In this document: piece after piece, positions 46,615 to 58,439 of the stretch | How the letters are laid out: each line of letters begins with the position of its first letter | How positions within the stretch are numbered: position 1 is the first letter of the stretch | NCBI GenBank assembly: GCA_944472155.2 | Contig: OX235271.1 | Coordinates: 26,172,977-26,236,976, forward strand | Source: Trichobilharzia szidati | Taxonomy: Eukaryota; Platyhelminthes; Trematoda; Strigeidida; Schistosomatidae | DNA: 64,000 nucleotides | Direction of reading: 5' to 3' | Position numbers and translations under genes: made by a program | The notes under the pieces: generated by a model | The model's input: the letters and a program-made list of their open reading frames with translations, nothing else | What the model was told of the DNA's origin: nothing | Database searches by the model: none

Positions 46615-47300
46615 AAATAAAAGTTTGCTACAAAAGCCTTGACGCTACATCATTTTGCGTACGTAGTTACAGGTAGTAACTTCAGATGTATTTCAAGAAG
46701 ACTTATGCCATCAGATAAGTTCACTGGACAGACATTATATTACTAGCTGTAGGTTTCAATGTGCCTGTAAGGTTACAAGGCTCAAAGGACAGTCAGTAGG
46801 GTGATTAGTGAGAAGAAGATAATTTTAATTAAGGTAAGGCAGACAATATTATGTAGCTATGCGAAAGAAAGTAAGTTATTTTCAGCCAGTACCATCACAG
46901 TCATTGTCGTAATGCCACATGGCATCCCTATCCACCACTCAAAATTGGTGTCAAACAGAAGATATGACTTTGCGTTACCAGTAGTATCGGTGCAAACAGG
47001 ACTATTCCTCTCTCTTGAACAGTTGCCTGGTTGTGTATCAGTATGTTTAATAAAAATCAACTGTACCTTATCAAAAGTTGCAGAAGCGTGTGCTCACTAT
47101 TACCACATACCAACGGAGACCAACTTGTTCACTACTGTACACCATCGTCGAAATACGTCACAGTTACATTTAAGAAGCCAACATTCATTCTACAGAATGT
47201 AGTCGTTTTAATACAGCCCCCACAAGTAGATAGAAACGCTAGTTTTCAAAACATTTCATGTTTGATTTCATTTACAGGGAGAAGACTAACAATTCGATGT
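46615..47300. other. Unassigned intergenic sequence with overlapping ORFs on both strands
   Basis: A 133-codon plus frame (46801-47202) and a 67-codon minus frame (46857-47060) overlap. The minus frame has NCSRERNSPVCTDTTGNAKS, loosely like a Kazal domain start, but the later cysteines are missing. I do not call a gene here. Confidence 0.25.
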
Positions 47301-47309
47301 TACTAAATT

Positions 47310-47520
47310 TAGTGGTTGTCGCACAAAGTCGAAAACTTACAGGTGAAAACAAACAAGTCAGCAGAAGAGGCAGGCAGTGAAGACAGTATCTCTAGTAAAC
47401 ACATAAGGGATGTAGAGGTGACTAGGATACCTAACCAACGACAATGAGCACCAATCGGTATCAACTGGAGAAATTTAAATGAAGTCATCTCTTTCAATTT
47501 ATCTAAGGAGCATCGCTCCA
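47310..47520 (+). mobile_element. RTE-B internal fragment
   Basis: Plus strand resembles the AAGTCGAAAACTTACAGGTG...ATCAACTGGAGAAATTTAAA...TATCTAAGGAGCATCG stretch of RTE-B (compare 62280-62475). Confidence 0.55.
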
Positions 47521-47634
47521 ACTCCTCACGGGAAAGATGAGGTTGTTTAAGGCAATCTGGAAATTTACAGTGCTCAGTATAAGGAACAACATCCGAATGA
47601 TGAACACTAATACCAATTCTTTGCTACCACATTA

Positions 47635-48125
47635 TTATTATTGTTTCCTTTAATTCCTAGAGGAACATAGGTCTTCAACCGTGCGTCTCCATTGCGTTCG
47701 GTTCTCTGCTAGAGTCTTCACCTGGCTCCACCTCTGCCCACACACCTTCATCTCCTCTTCAAATCACCTCCTCCAAGTCACCCTCACCCATGCACTGACG
47801 ACCAACTCGCCGATTCCCTTTCGAGTTCCACTCGAGCAATGGCTTGTCTAGTGATGTCACTTGATAGATTGTTTCCTCAGAGTATGGCCAGCCAATCCAT
47901 CTCCATTTCTTCCAGCCTATTTCTTTCACAATCGGCTCCTGCTGTGTTGGTTCGCTCATTGCCAGAGATCTCTGTTGCTGATCTTTTCTGGCCGGCCATC
48001 TGATCTTGAGTAGTATTGAGCGAAGACAACTGTTAATGAAGGTCTGTAGTTTGTTTGAGGTGCTTTTTATGACGCGCAGTGCAAGTCTCTGATCCGTATA
48101 GTAAGTAGCACTGACTTCACATAGT
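47635..48125 (-). mobile_element. RTE-B LINE 3' end
   Basis: On the minus strand: MSEPTQQEPIVKEIGWKKWR, WPYSEETIYQVTSLDKPLLE; ends GAAGACCTATGTTCCTCTAG plus AAT repeats. A sister of the 43020 and 36390 copies. Confidence 0.75.
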
Positions 48126-48179
48126 CTATAGATTTGGCGAGCGCATCAACAAAATCATTTCGAATAGGTTACGAGCCCT

Positions 48180-48535
48180 TGCAATCCCAATACTATACTA
48201 TAGATCAGATGGTAGGCTTGAAATAGTTATCAACACAAAACTTATCGCTTAATAAATGTGCAGAAGGAAACTTAGGTGAAATGAAAATAAGCAGAGGAAA
48301 ATGCTTTGTGACGTTGCAAGTCAAGACCTCGAAAGTGGCAGCCGAATAGGAAGCATAGAGTTGAATGTGTGGCCGACTGTGATATGGAGGATATAATATT
48401 TGGGGGAAATAAAAAGCCTATTGGCAGTTGTGAAGCTATCTTAAAAAGACTAGGGAGGACAGTGTGAAACGGCGAAGTGTTGCTGACGCCTTCCTTATAT
48501 CCTACTCTGAACCCAGGTGAATAATTACATATTAT
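48180..48535 (+). mobile_element. Decayed RTE-B 3' part
   Basis: GATATGGAGGATATAATATT and context follow the RTE-B tail pattern in strongly mutated form. Confidence 0.4.
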
Positions 48536-48539
48536 ATTC

Positions 48540-49330
48540 AGCTGCAAACTCTAAAACAGAACTTATCATATTCCCCTTATCCCATTCTTAGTCACTGGAA
48601 TATACTGCTGCAGGTACCTCTAAGTAACACTTTCAAAAAACGATGTCCATACTGTTTTCAAGGTCATATTATTGCAGTAAAAAAAAAGTGGTTAAGAAGA
48701 AGAGTAGGACAGGGGAATTGTACAGATATTCATCTCATTCTCTTTTTCTTTATGACTTCACACGCATTTAAGAACAAAAGAAGAAAACAAAAAGTGTTAA
48801 GTTATTTGTTGAACATATCCATTATACTCGGTGAATCGTGAAAGTTTACACGCGCACTGAACTCGACATCACTTTGTGCAAACGAATACACACGTTTAAG
48901 CACATCTATAAATAGTCGCATGAAGATGATGAGACAAAAGTCGGCAAATGGGGGGAGGTTGACCATAGGATATGGCATAGGAGAGAAATTATTCAAAGTT
49001 AAAGAAGTCAAGTACGAAAATTATGTAACACATGGAGAAGTTACTAAAATTACATTAATATACGAAAGGAAAGGAGAGAAAAACGGAAGAGTGAAAAAAA
49101 AGACACAAAGAGGATCACAGTTTCATTTTGTCAACATCACAACAACAACAAGAAGAAGAAAGTAAGCGAAGTATTAACACTGAATACACTCATCAATAAA
49201 GGCTAGCACACAACCAATTAGATTACAAGGATGCATTATTCGTTTAACGCGCCATAATTAATTAACAAAAAGAAGTAAACACTTTTTACATTGATCACCT
49301 TGAACAGTAAGAGAGAAAGAGACAATTTTC
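48540..49330. other. Flank downstream of the Ala/Asn-rich gene
   Basis: Purine-rich on the plus strand. It could contain 3' UTR of the minus-strand gene at 49358-50453. No repeats recognised. Confidence 0.35.
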
Positions 49331-49336
49331 ATGCTA

Positions 49337-49342
49337 TTTATT
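49337..49342 (-). promoter_or_regulatory. Candidate polyadenylation signal of the Ala/Asn-rich gene
   Basis: AATAAA on the minus strand lies about 16 bases past the stop codon of the 49358-50453 exon. This is close, so a longer 3' UTR using a later signal is also possible. Confidence 0.35.
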
Positions 49343-49357
49343 ATTTCTGCTAAACTT

Positions 49358-50453
49358 CTAGAAATTCATAGAAGCATTAACACCGCATTCGATATTTTCA
49401 CGTAGTGCTGGTGGTGGTGTAGTGCTTGTGCTGGGATGATGCGTCGCATGCATATTAGCCGTCAACTCTTGTGAATGATTCCCATAATCATATGATGTAC
49501 CGTTCAGATCCGTTGTATAAGTAACTAAATTACGCGATGTTGCCGGAAATGCTAGTGGTATTGAATTCGGCTGGTGGTCCATTGAAACACTGATACCATT
49601 ATTATTATTGTTAGCAGTATTCGCGTTACTATTATTATTATTGCTGTTCGCATAGTTCATTGTTTGATTTGGAATACTGGGAAATGGATTATTAATCATA
49701 GCGCCTGATAATGAGTTGATTGGATTAACTGACGTCAGTAAGGACGGCGGAATGGTTTGATAACTTGATGCCATATTTAGTAATCGTTGATAAGCCATAG
49801 CAGCAGAGTAGGCATTCAAGTCATTGGCTGAAACTTCTGGTGTAAATGTTCTACAGAATGGTGATACCGAATGGCTTCCAGTCAGAACATTTAGGCCGGT
49901 TGTATTTGCAGTAGTGGAATTCAAGTTCAATAAACTTGTCGTAGGTAAACTAGTGGCATTTATCGATGGATGACTGACAGATGGTACGCCAACGAATGAA
50001 GTGTTTGTCGGTAAACCAGTGTTTAAACCATTCGCTCCTTGCCCATAGGCAGACATTAGAAGAGCTAAAGCAGCAGGCGATATATTTGCTTGATTTCCAT
50101 TGGCTGTTGCTGCTAGAGCCGCTGCGGTAGCAGTAGGTGAAGGATTCCCTGTTGCATTTGAAATATTCAGTAAATAATTCAAACTAGCAAGTGGATTCAA
50201 TGACAGTTGTGCTTGTAGTCGATTATCAACAGTTGGATCAGATATTGGTGACATTTGGGGATGATTAGTCGGTGTTTGTAAAAGTCCACCGTTGATGTTT
50301 GGTGATAGTCCACTGGCGTTGGGTAGATTGAAACCTGTGAGTAGACTTGCATTCACTAACGGATTCATTAAAGGGTTGTTGACAAGTGCAGCTGCCGCGG
50401 CAGCAGCTGCTGGATTGTTGAAAAGACCCGCCTGACTCGGATCCATTGGCAAC
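49358..50453 (-). CDS. Unrecognised Ala/Asn/Ser/Thr-rich protein, probable last coding exon
   Basis: One open frame of about 365 codons ends in TAG at 49358-49360. A good acceptor (TTATTTCAAG) sits just above 50453, so I read it as a 3'-terminal exon whose earlier exons lie at higher coordinates and were not found. Alternatively the in-frame ATG (MDPSQAGLFNN) is the true start. The protein has an Ala run after FNNP, repeated LVNNPLMNPLVNASLL-like units, an Asn tract near the C-terminus, and ends VNASMNF. It shows no catalytic motif, membrane segment or zinc finger. Such composition is typical of disordered tails of transcription factors or RNA-binding proteins, but no family is assigned. Its composition and lack of stops set it apart from the surrounding transposon relics. 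Confidence 0.72.
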
Positions 50454-50459
50454 CTTGAA

Positions 50460-50965
50460 ATAAATGAAAACAAACAAACAGTGAAATGTAGATTTACTTA
50501 GCTTCTGAACATTCACACACGCACACACGTACACCCAAGAACGAAATGCGATTATTATTATTATTATTAACAAAGCAACTGAGGGAACAAAAACCGTCAG
50601 GAAATAATATTTTGTTCGTTTTATTCTTTAAACACTGCACACCGTGCAAACAGTTGTGCATTCACAACATAGAAAGCTGTTACATCATTGTGAAACTAGA
50701 CATTTGAGAGCAGTGTGTTTGTTAGATGCTATGAAATCATCAAGTGGTTTGTCACTTGCCTTAATTCTCTAGATTTTGAGTTTGCCGTCTTAATCATGGA
50801 TATTAAAACGCAATTGTTATGCCCTAGGGTCGATCTCTACTGTATCTGTCATAAAGATCACAGTTAAATCTGTGTTCATGATGGGTAAAAGGTGTCCAGT
50901 AATTTTATGAATCACTGATCTGACATTTCAACCCGTCAGAAACCATCCAAGGGATTACTCCACAC
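50460..50965. other. Probable intron or 5' flank of the Ala/Asn-rich gene
   Basis: Contains an (AC)n-like patch near 50515 and (ATT)n at 50553-50570. No exon recognised. Confidence 0.4.
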
Positions 50966-50968
50966 TCT

Positions 50969-51030
50969 ACTAGAACCCCAGGTCACTGCCTAAATAGGGC
51001 CCTATTCAGGCAGTGACCTGGGATTCTAGT
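50969..51030. repeat. 62-bp palindrome with no loop
   Basis: Symmetric around GGGCCC (50997-51002) with 31-bp arms and two mismatches. The right arm continues into an Sm-alpha-like body (GTGACCTGGGATTCTAGTGG). Confidence 0.9.
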
Positions 51031-51345
51031 GGGAAGCCGTGACCAGCAGGGTACAGCAGGTTGAAGATGGGGCAGTTACTCATCGAAGAGAACATTGCGA
51101 AATGGTCGTGCTATGTCGTAAAAATTGGCAGAAGTTAGAATTCATGGGCTGGCCATTGGATCGGGTCCCAGTGGCTCAATGGTCTACGAGCTCGCTAGCT
51201 TTGTAACCAGAAGGTCCTGGGTTTGAACACCGGTGGGTGCGTACTGATTAAGAGTCCCAAACTAGGACGGAGGAAACAGCTGTCCAGTAATCCCTGTAGG
51301 TTTCCCAGTCGTTCTATAACTGATGTCAGCTGATGATGAAATCCT
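51031..51345 (+). repeat. Sm-alpha-like repeat with insertion in hammerhead
   Basis: A well-preserved tRNA-like head (GGTCCCAGTGGCTCAATGGT, TCCTGGGTTTGAACACC). The ribozyme has AGAGTCCCAAACTAGGACGG then AGGAAACAGCTGTCCAGTAA, so three bases were gained before GAAA and CTGATGAG became CTGATTAAGAG. Confidence 0.68.
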
Positions 51346-51399
51346 CCATCCAATCAAATACAAGCCCTATAAAACCAATACTTGATAACCTGAAATTAC

Positions 51400-51870
51400 T
51401 ATGGAAACCTAGCGCACTCAGAATGAGGAACAAGATCCAGATCTTCAGCATCAATGTCTTGTCGGTCAGTGCTTGTATATGATTCAGAGACTTGGCCAGC
51501 GTGTCTCAGAAGCCTTTCTAACCAGCTACTGCAATCTTCTATCATCTGATTTCTTCACCAACTCGATATTGAGGAGTAGATCTGTGGTTAGAAGGGATTA
51601 GCAACAGAGAACTTTGGGAATGAACTGATTTTTAAAAACCTACTGCCCAAAAAAAATATGCCAAACGAAAAGAAGATGGTTTGGACAAACAGCGTGAAGA
51701 TTGTTGAATGATATCACGCTGTAGGGCCATCGAGTGGGATTCAAATGGGAAAAGACGAGATGTGTGTACATCCAGGGATGATATGGAGGAGATTGTGTGA
51801 GTGGGAGGAGAAAGCTTATAGGCAAATATACAGTTAGCTGGAAAGGACTTTAGAGAACAGAGTAAAATGA
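51400..51870 (+). mobile_element. Decayed RTE-B 3' part
   Basis: GATTCAGAGACTTGGCCAGC, GATATGGAGGAGATTGTGTG and GGACTTTAGAGAACAGAGT follow RTE-B order. The terminal GAAGCCC box is lost. Confidence 0.58.
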
Positions 51871-51874
51871 ATAA

Positions 51875-52925
51875 ATATGAGTTATAGAAGGATCTAACAA
51901 AGCAGCAGTCTCCAAATAACTACTGCTCGGCATTCTGGTAAATGAACTGTTTTTACAATTAAACAGCATGCAAATCAACTTTACATATATATAGCTCTTT
52001 ACAACAACAATAATGATTACTGAAATACATGCACACACACACACACACACAAACACATAAAAGTGAAACAATTCACTACAAATACAGTAGAGTTTGAATG
52101 TTTAAATCAAAATCAAAAGATAAGATAAGCTATAAACCCTATTCCTTTATTACTATGCTGACCAATCTCATTAATGCTATTATTAGTGTTATTATTGTTA
52201 CTACTGCTATTGATACTACTACCAGTCATGATATAAGTAGTATTAATGGTCACAAAATTAATAATAATAATAGTAATTGTGTTTCTCTGAGAGGAATGAC
52301 TGATTGTGTGGAAGAAGTCTCACAGCAGATGAAAATAACAATAATAATAATAGTAATGACAAATTAAAACACAGCACTCAGTGAAGTGTAAAGAAAGCAG
52401 AATAATTTTGATAATTAACATGCGTTATCATAATCATAATAGCAGTTGTGGTATGAACGTATTAGCGCGTATGCGCGCATATATAAATGAATAAAATCAA
52501 TCAACTAGGCATTAGTTGTTTTTTTTAAATTACTGATGATCGATTTTATGTGAATCAAGCAAGACGCCATCATCCTTGTTAGTAGACAATATACTACTTA
52601 TTAAATAAATAGTATGATTGTCGAAATATGTTGTAGGATAATTATTTCTAAGTTTGTCTACTAACAACATTTTTTAATCTGCATTAGATAAGTTTACATG
52701 ACAGGTAATAACAGGCAGTGATGAAGCGTTTTATTCATGACAACTGGATGACATTTTGAGTGCAGTTTTGCAATCATAATTATATTGGTAAATTTATGCG
52801 ACTTCATAACTTCCTCTTTATTTAGCCTTTCTTCCTGATTACTTTTATTATCTTGTGTAACAAAATAATTCTGCGGGAAATCTCTCATGAAAGATTTAAT
52901 GATAATACTGATGCTAACTTTGTAA
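51875..52925. other. AT-rich sequence with simple repeats
   Basis: (AC)n at about 52029-52052 and scattered ATT/AAT runs. A plus frame at 52098-52367 is low-complexity Ile/Thr/Asn and is not supported as a gene. Confidence 0.45.
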
Positions 52926-52934
52926 TTAGTTGGA

Positions 52935-53115
52935 GGATATCATCGTGAGCTGACATCAGTTAAAGAACCACTGGAAAACCTGCAGGGAATACTTGGCAAC
53001 TGTTTCGTTCTATTTTGGGACTCTTCATCGGTACGCACCCACCGCCAAGGTTTGAACCCAGGATCTTCTGGTTACGGGGCTAGCTCCTTGTGTCATTCTA
53101 ACTGTGAGTGTTTGG
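52935..53115 (-). repeat. Sm-alpha-like repeat
   Basis: On the minus strand: GATCCTGGGTTCAAACCTTG (B box), GTGGGTGCGTACCGATGAAG, AGTCCCAAAATAGAACGAAAC. Stem II and the cleavage site are damaged. Confidence 0.62.
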
Positions 53116-53329
53116 TGCTGATTCTATGAATGGAGATTTAGAGATTATCCTGTCTCTACCTAAGTATATTATTCCCTAGTACTTTCGCCCTATCTCACCA
53201 TACTGTGTGATTACATGCAAATGAATGCATAGCAATGACCGAATTGTTTTTTTTTAAAGATTATTTAACTTAGCATGGTAGATCATTCTAGATCAAGATT
53301 TGAATTCCTATGTCCCAATAATTTAATTG

Positions 53330-53570
53330 TCCTCGATCTATTGGTTTGACCTATGCACTTGACCACAGTATCATTACCCGACAGAGATCGAACCAAGGAT
53401 CTTCAGGTTACAAAGGGAACTCGTATAAAGAAGTAGAGCTTCTGAGATGGGGTCCAGTGGCCGGTCCATCAATTCTTTCAACTTCTTTCAACTCGCCATA
53501 ATATAGTCAGAGACCACTAGTCAATGTCATCGGTGAATGCCTGGTTTTCACTTATTAGACCTCACTGATC
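53330..53570. repeat. Sm-alpha-like scraps
   Basis: ATCGAACCAAGGATCTTCAG (minus B-box-like) and GGGGTCCAGTGGCCG suggest fragments. Boundaries are unclear. Confidence 0.35.
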
Positions 53571-53754
53571 ACGACTTCCCATTTAGGTTTCTGATTAGAT
53601 CTGTCAAGTCCTTAAGCAGATAGAGTTTGTCTTTGAGTGAGTTCTTTGGTTAGTTTAAATGCCACATGTTTGAAGTGTTACCCAATCCTATTAATACACT
53701 GTATCACTCACTGTATATTAGTTACTGCATGAAATAAACTTATCTGATATGGAA

Positions 53755-53935
53755 TTCAAGTGTGACTACGGATTGATATCAGTTAGAGAAGCCAGCAGGG
53801 AGTACTGGACGGCTGTTTCGTCAGCTTAGTTTGGGAATCATTGGCAGTATCCATCCACAGGGATTTGAACCCAGGACCTTCTGGTTACGAAGTAATCTGC
53901 CAGACAGTTCAGCCACTGGGACCCGGCTCAATGGT
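53755..53935 (-). repeat. Sm-alpha-like repeat
   Basis: On the minus strand: GGTCCTGGGTTCAAATCCC, stem I ATACTG/CAGTAC, GACGAAACAGCCGTC kept, but CTGATGAG is CCAATGAT. A relic. Confidence 0.65.
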
Positions 53936-54029
53936 TAATGAATTCTAACTTCCACAAATTCGTCATTTAACAATTGAAATCCCCTGAAAAATAACTCTTG
54001 ATAATATGGAACTGAATATTCTACCACAC

Positions 54030-54875
54030 AATGTATTATTATTATTATTGTTCTCTTGGGTTCCTAGTGGAACATTGGGCTTCAACTACACGCCTCCACT
54101 TGCTTCTGTCTTCTGCTGTACTTTTCACCCGCATCCATGTTAGTCCATACTGTTTCAGCTCCTCTTCGCACGATCTCCTCCATATCACCCTTGCACTGAC
54201 GACCAACTCGCCGCTTCCCATTCGGGTTCCACTCGAGCACTGGCCTGATGCGTGATGTCACCCAGCGGCCTCCTCAGCGAGTGTCCAATCCATCTCCACT
54301 TTCTCCTGCATATTTGTTGGGCGATTGGTTCTTGTTTTGTTTGTTCCCATACTTTCTTGTTGGTTCTTGTTCCTTCCGGCCATCTGATCTTCAGTATAGA
54401 GCCAGCGAAGACAGTTGTTGATAAATGTCTGCAACAGGCTGTTGGAAATATTCTTTGTGACCCGCCGCCAAGTTTCTGATCCATCCGTATAGAAGAACTG
54501 ACTGACTTGACGTTTGTATTGGAAATCCGAATTTTGTTGTTGATGCAGGCTGAGTGACAGCGGAAGATTTCCGGATTGGTTTCAGGTTGATGAGTGTGTT
54601 TCTCGCCTTCCCGATTCTCAATGCGACATCCTCGTCCGTTCCTCGTGTAGTTGAGACAATGCTTCCTAGATAGGTGGATGAAGTAACCTCTTTCAAATCC
54701 CTCCAGTTGATGGTGATTAGCGCTGGATGTTGCTGCTGTTGTTGTTGTCGGTTATTTTCATAACCTTCGTCTTGTCTATGTTCACCTGGAGTCCTGTCTT
54801 TGCTGCCAGCCTCTTCGACCAGTTTGTCGGTTTTCGCTTGTAAGTCTTCGATTTTGTGTGAAATCAAACATAGAT
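54030..54875 (-). mobile_element. RTE-B LINE 3' end
   Basis: Minus-strand frames 54391-54867 and 54185-54484 encode LQAKTDKLVEEA, GEHRQDEGYENN, LITINWRDLKEVTSSTYLGS, RIGKARNTLINLKPIRKSSA and the tail. Ends GAAGCCCAATGTTCCACTAG with AAT repeats. 5'-truncated. Confidence 0.78.
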
Positions 54876-54899
54876 TACTAGCCTCGCCTAGATTACTAG

Positions 54900-55025
54900 C
54901 TCACTAGTTCTCAAGCCGGTCCCAAGCCCGGATAAAGAGGGAGGGTTGGGGCGTGGTGCTAGCAACTCCACCCCCAAAATTAACCAAAGTGCTACAGAAG
55001 CTTCAACGTACAAATACCACACAAT
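54900..55025 (+). repeat. Partial SINE body (RTE-tailed type)
   Basis: GATAAAGAGGGAGGGTTGGG, CTCCACCCCCAAAATTAACC and CTACAGAAGCTTCAACG match the body of the SINE at 22740 without head or tail. Confidence 0.5.
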
Positions 55026-55499
55026 GCCCAAATTCTAATTTTACATTGGTGATTCGTTATTACTTATGTGAATATACACTTATAGAAATGTATGTACACA
55101 CACGAACACACAAACACCACAAAGGAAAGAAAGGAAGAGGGAGAGTGAACACGACACAACACACACACACAAACACAAACTGCGAAAATGTTCAACTAAA
55201 AACAAAACAACATAAAAAGGAAGAACTCCACAACATGTTGAAACTGCCTACCGGAAAGAATTCACAGTAATTTGTAAAGAGTATAGACTCCACGCATTAT
55301 ATCCCTTTTATTTCGATATATAAGAAAACAAATTGCACATATACATATATTAATAGTATGATTGATTAGGTGCTTATTTTTGATAAAAATAGGATTTAAT
55401 GTCAACGGAACAAATAATGTTTTCGTTATGGTATGAAAAGTCACCCCGCCGTCATGTAGGACAGACAGAAAAACACGTGATTCAGCAAACAGACTATTT

Positions 55500-56015
55500 T
55501 TTTCAAGTCTGATATCATTTAGAGAACCACCGACATACAGAGAGTGTTGGACAGCTGTTTTGCACCTATGATACGAAAGAGGATTAAACCCAGGACCTTT
55601 CAGTTCGAAAGTGATCTCATTGGCCATCCAGCCACTAGGAGGGAGTCCAATGGCTAACAAATTCTAACTTCGGTAAATTCATGATTTCTAGGGCCCCTGT
55701 CAGCCGATGTTATCTACAAGTATTCATCCTCAAACTCAACTTGGTGGACACCAGCGGTGATAACTTCTAACTAGAACTCCAAAAACAACTTCATCCTACG
55801 TTCAGTCATTAGTGAGCATCAGATATAGGATCCTATTCCATGCGGCTGAATGGGCAACGAACTCGTCTTTTAACCTGAAGGCAGGTACTGGGTTTCTTCC
55901 ATGGTGAAATCACTGGTGCAAATCGATGGAGAATTACGTGCTAGAACAAATAATCTAGCCAGTACTCCACGGTTTTCAATGGTCCTCTAATTGATATCAT
56001 CCGGGGTTATTAAAC
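55500..56015. repeat. Two inward-facing Sm-alpha-like repeats
   Basis: Minus copy 55500-55670 (TTAAACCCAGGACC as reversed B box) and plus copy 55830-56015 (tRNA-like part, then CTAGCCAGTACTCCACGGTT). Both ribozymes are degenerate. Between them lies the shared 3' body. Confidence 0.55.
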
Positions 56016-56019
56016 TTGA

Positions 56020-57005
56020 GACTAAACAAATCTCTACAAACCAACACTTGAATATTTCATTTATTCCAGTTTTACAATAGACTGTTGCTTTCCAGTAGTA
56101 GTTAATCAACTCTTTGTGCTTGACGGTGTCTTTAAAAGTTCATCTGCTTCTCCTGTACAGTTAGATGCGTTGGTTATTCGACAAAGTGCAATCTAACTCA
56201 AGATGGTACAAGAACACACTATCTTGTGTTGGGTCATGAATAGATGGCAGTGGAGCTATAAGAGGTGTTATGATTGAAGTTCTGCCTTCCTTCCTTCCTT
56301 CCTTTAAAAATGTCTATGAAGCGAAAGAGAATAAATTTCCGGGATCATTTATCTTCTCGTCTGATCAGTATTGCTGATACTTCATTTAATGAGAGGTTTG
56401 TATGGATAGTTTTTGGGCATTTTAAGTGTATGAAACTATTGAACAAATTCACATGAAATAAAACTGTGCATACTTTTGATTGTACAGTTGTAGGACAAGT
56501 GAAATCGATGAAAGGAGTGTCACCTTGCTGATTCACATATGTTTTCTTTTCAATTTGGCAATTTGGATCTATTCAACAATGCTCATTAATCATTCATTGT
56601 AAAACTAGTGCTGTAAAGTGAATGGCTTAGCATTATTTACAAATTACACACAGAATGAGGTGAGAGTTCCTCAATGTTTCTATTGGTCTGCTGGCTAACA
56701 AACACTTCTGTTTGACATGTGTGATTTTCAGCTACTTGTAACAATTATTCAGTAGTATATACTAAGAATGGTTAAGTATTTTACTCAGTGGGTTAAAATG
56801 TCACTTCTAAACTAAATAATTAATTGTTTATTAGGATGCATTTGAAAGTGCTTTTCCTTCCTTTGCTTTCCAGGTGAAAATTAGAGCTTCCCTTTCTTGA
56901 AATTTCAATAGAAGTGGTCTTGTATTCCCTTACAGGATGGAGTTGGCAGTCTAACGCCAAGCAAACCTTCTTTTTCCTACTTAATACCTGTTTTGCAAGG
57001 TTCAT
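56020..57005. other. Unassigned sequence
   Basis: A CCTT microsatellite lies near 56285-56305. No repeat or exon recognised. Confidence 0.4.
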
Positions 57006-57009
57006 AGGT

Positions 57010-57140
57010 ATATCGCCCCGCCTGGTTGAATGGTCGACGTGCTGATCTCGTAATCTGAAGGTCCTAGGGGTCATAGGTGGGCACTTCTAAGGGGTCCCAA
57101 ACTAGGACGAAACATCTATCCATTGCCTCTTGGTTTCCAC
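57010..57140 (+). repeat. Sm-alpha-like repeat, short
   Basis: GGGGTCCCAAACTAGGACGA and AAC keep a perfect stem II (GTCC/GGAC) and GAAA, but CTGATGAG is CTAAGGGG and stem I is lost. Confidence 0.6.
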
Positions 57141-57144
57141 AGAA

Positions 57145-58430
57145 GTGTATACTTAAAATCTTCAACTGCCAAATTTTTGAATTTTTTCGAGTGTAAATAC
57201 TCTATTTCTACGTCATCTGTAGTGGAAACTACTCAAAAACATCATACAATATTTCTCTACTTGTTATCATATTTGCTGTCGAGAGAGGAACTTAAATATC
57301 AGAGCTCAGAAACTTTCACCAGTATGGCCAAATAAAAGCAGGAACAAGAGCCAATGAAGAGACACCACTGGATGTGATTTCATGTCCCTTGGTTCACCGT
57401 AGCATGAGTTCATGAGTGGACACTAAAACACTTCCAACAGAATCGATAAATAGATTTCAATTTTCAAGAATGCATGCATGTCCTTCCACAGATTCACCTA
57501 CAGAAACCTTGTTACGACTTTTATTTCCTCTTACTAGTCAAGTTAGGTGGCCTCCTCGACATCAATCGAGTGTCAAACTCTCTGAATGCTTTTTCTTATA
57601 TATGACTCAATGGGGATCTTCAGGTTTTTTTTATCTTTTTTGTATTCTCAACTTGACTATTGATTTTTGAGTACGATGATGGGTATGAGGATATCTGTAA
57701 GCTACATTTGAAGAAGACTAATATAAGTCCATTCCCTGTTGCGTAATAATGAAATCTCTTCTGAGGAAGTCTTTTTATGCCACAGGGCTTAGTAAGAGGA
57801 TAATGACACATGGAACTCGGCCATCCATTAAACTATTCTTCCTCTTTCTGTATGCCACGGAAACTTCAGGATTATTGCTCATCAGTTTATCCACTGTACT
57901 TCCAAACAGTACATTTCAGGTTCGAAGTCTATTTCACGTCTCGAGGCTTGATTCTCTAGGTAGAATCATTAGATCCCACAAAATAGATGTGCTTTGTAGC
58001 TAACTGTATATAAATGCAAGTAGCTGTTGGGCAACATTACCTCCACGAAAATCTTAGCTATATCTAGGGGAAAAATATTCTGATCGCTAACCGATCATCT
58101 ATCTCAACATTCGAATTCTGATAAGTTTGGGATCGAAGGATATGGTGCAACCTGACAGGTAGTGCTTATCCGAGATTTGCAAGACGCAAAATTTATATTC
58201 TTATATCAGCCATAATCGGTCGATATATCACATGCCAAGTATGCAATGAGAATACTTTGAAGTTCGCTCATTTACTCTCAGATGAGTATTCATCAGCCAC
58301 TCCAGTGACTCCGATCAAGGCCGAATACTAAATATTCTAGTCCTCAGTGATTCTCAGTTAGTGGACCTGTTACAGCCAGTGGAAGTTGTAAATATTCTCA
58401 GCTTCAGTTTACTTTCTCTCTTATAAAGTA
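57145..58430. other. Unassigned sequence
   Basis: Several short plus frames (57123-58003) without recognisable motif. No splice-consistent exon could be supported. Confidence 0.35.
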
Positions 58431-58439
58431 TCACATAAA

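Noticed and set aside
46857..47060. Kazal-domain exon on the minus strand
   Set aside because: Only a C-x8-C start with PVC fits. The later cysteine spacing and a supported donor are missing, and a longer frame overlaps on the other strand.
50265..50573. Minus ORF of 102 codons overlapping the Ala/Asn-rich exon
   Set aside because: It is a shifted frame over the Ala/Asn-rich exon and its intron. The 365-codon frame explains the region better.
52098..52367. Plus ORF of 89 codons
   Set aside because: Low-complexity ATT/ACT repeats produce it. There is no splice support or motif.
57123..58003. Cluster of short plus ORFs as exons of a gene
   Set aside because: No shared motif, no consistent splice sites and no resemblance to a known family.
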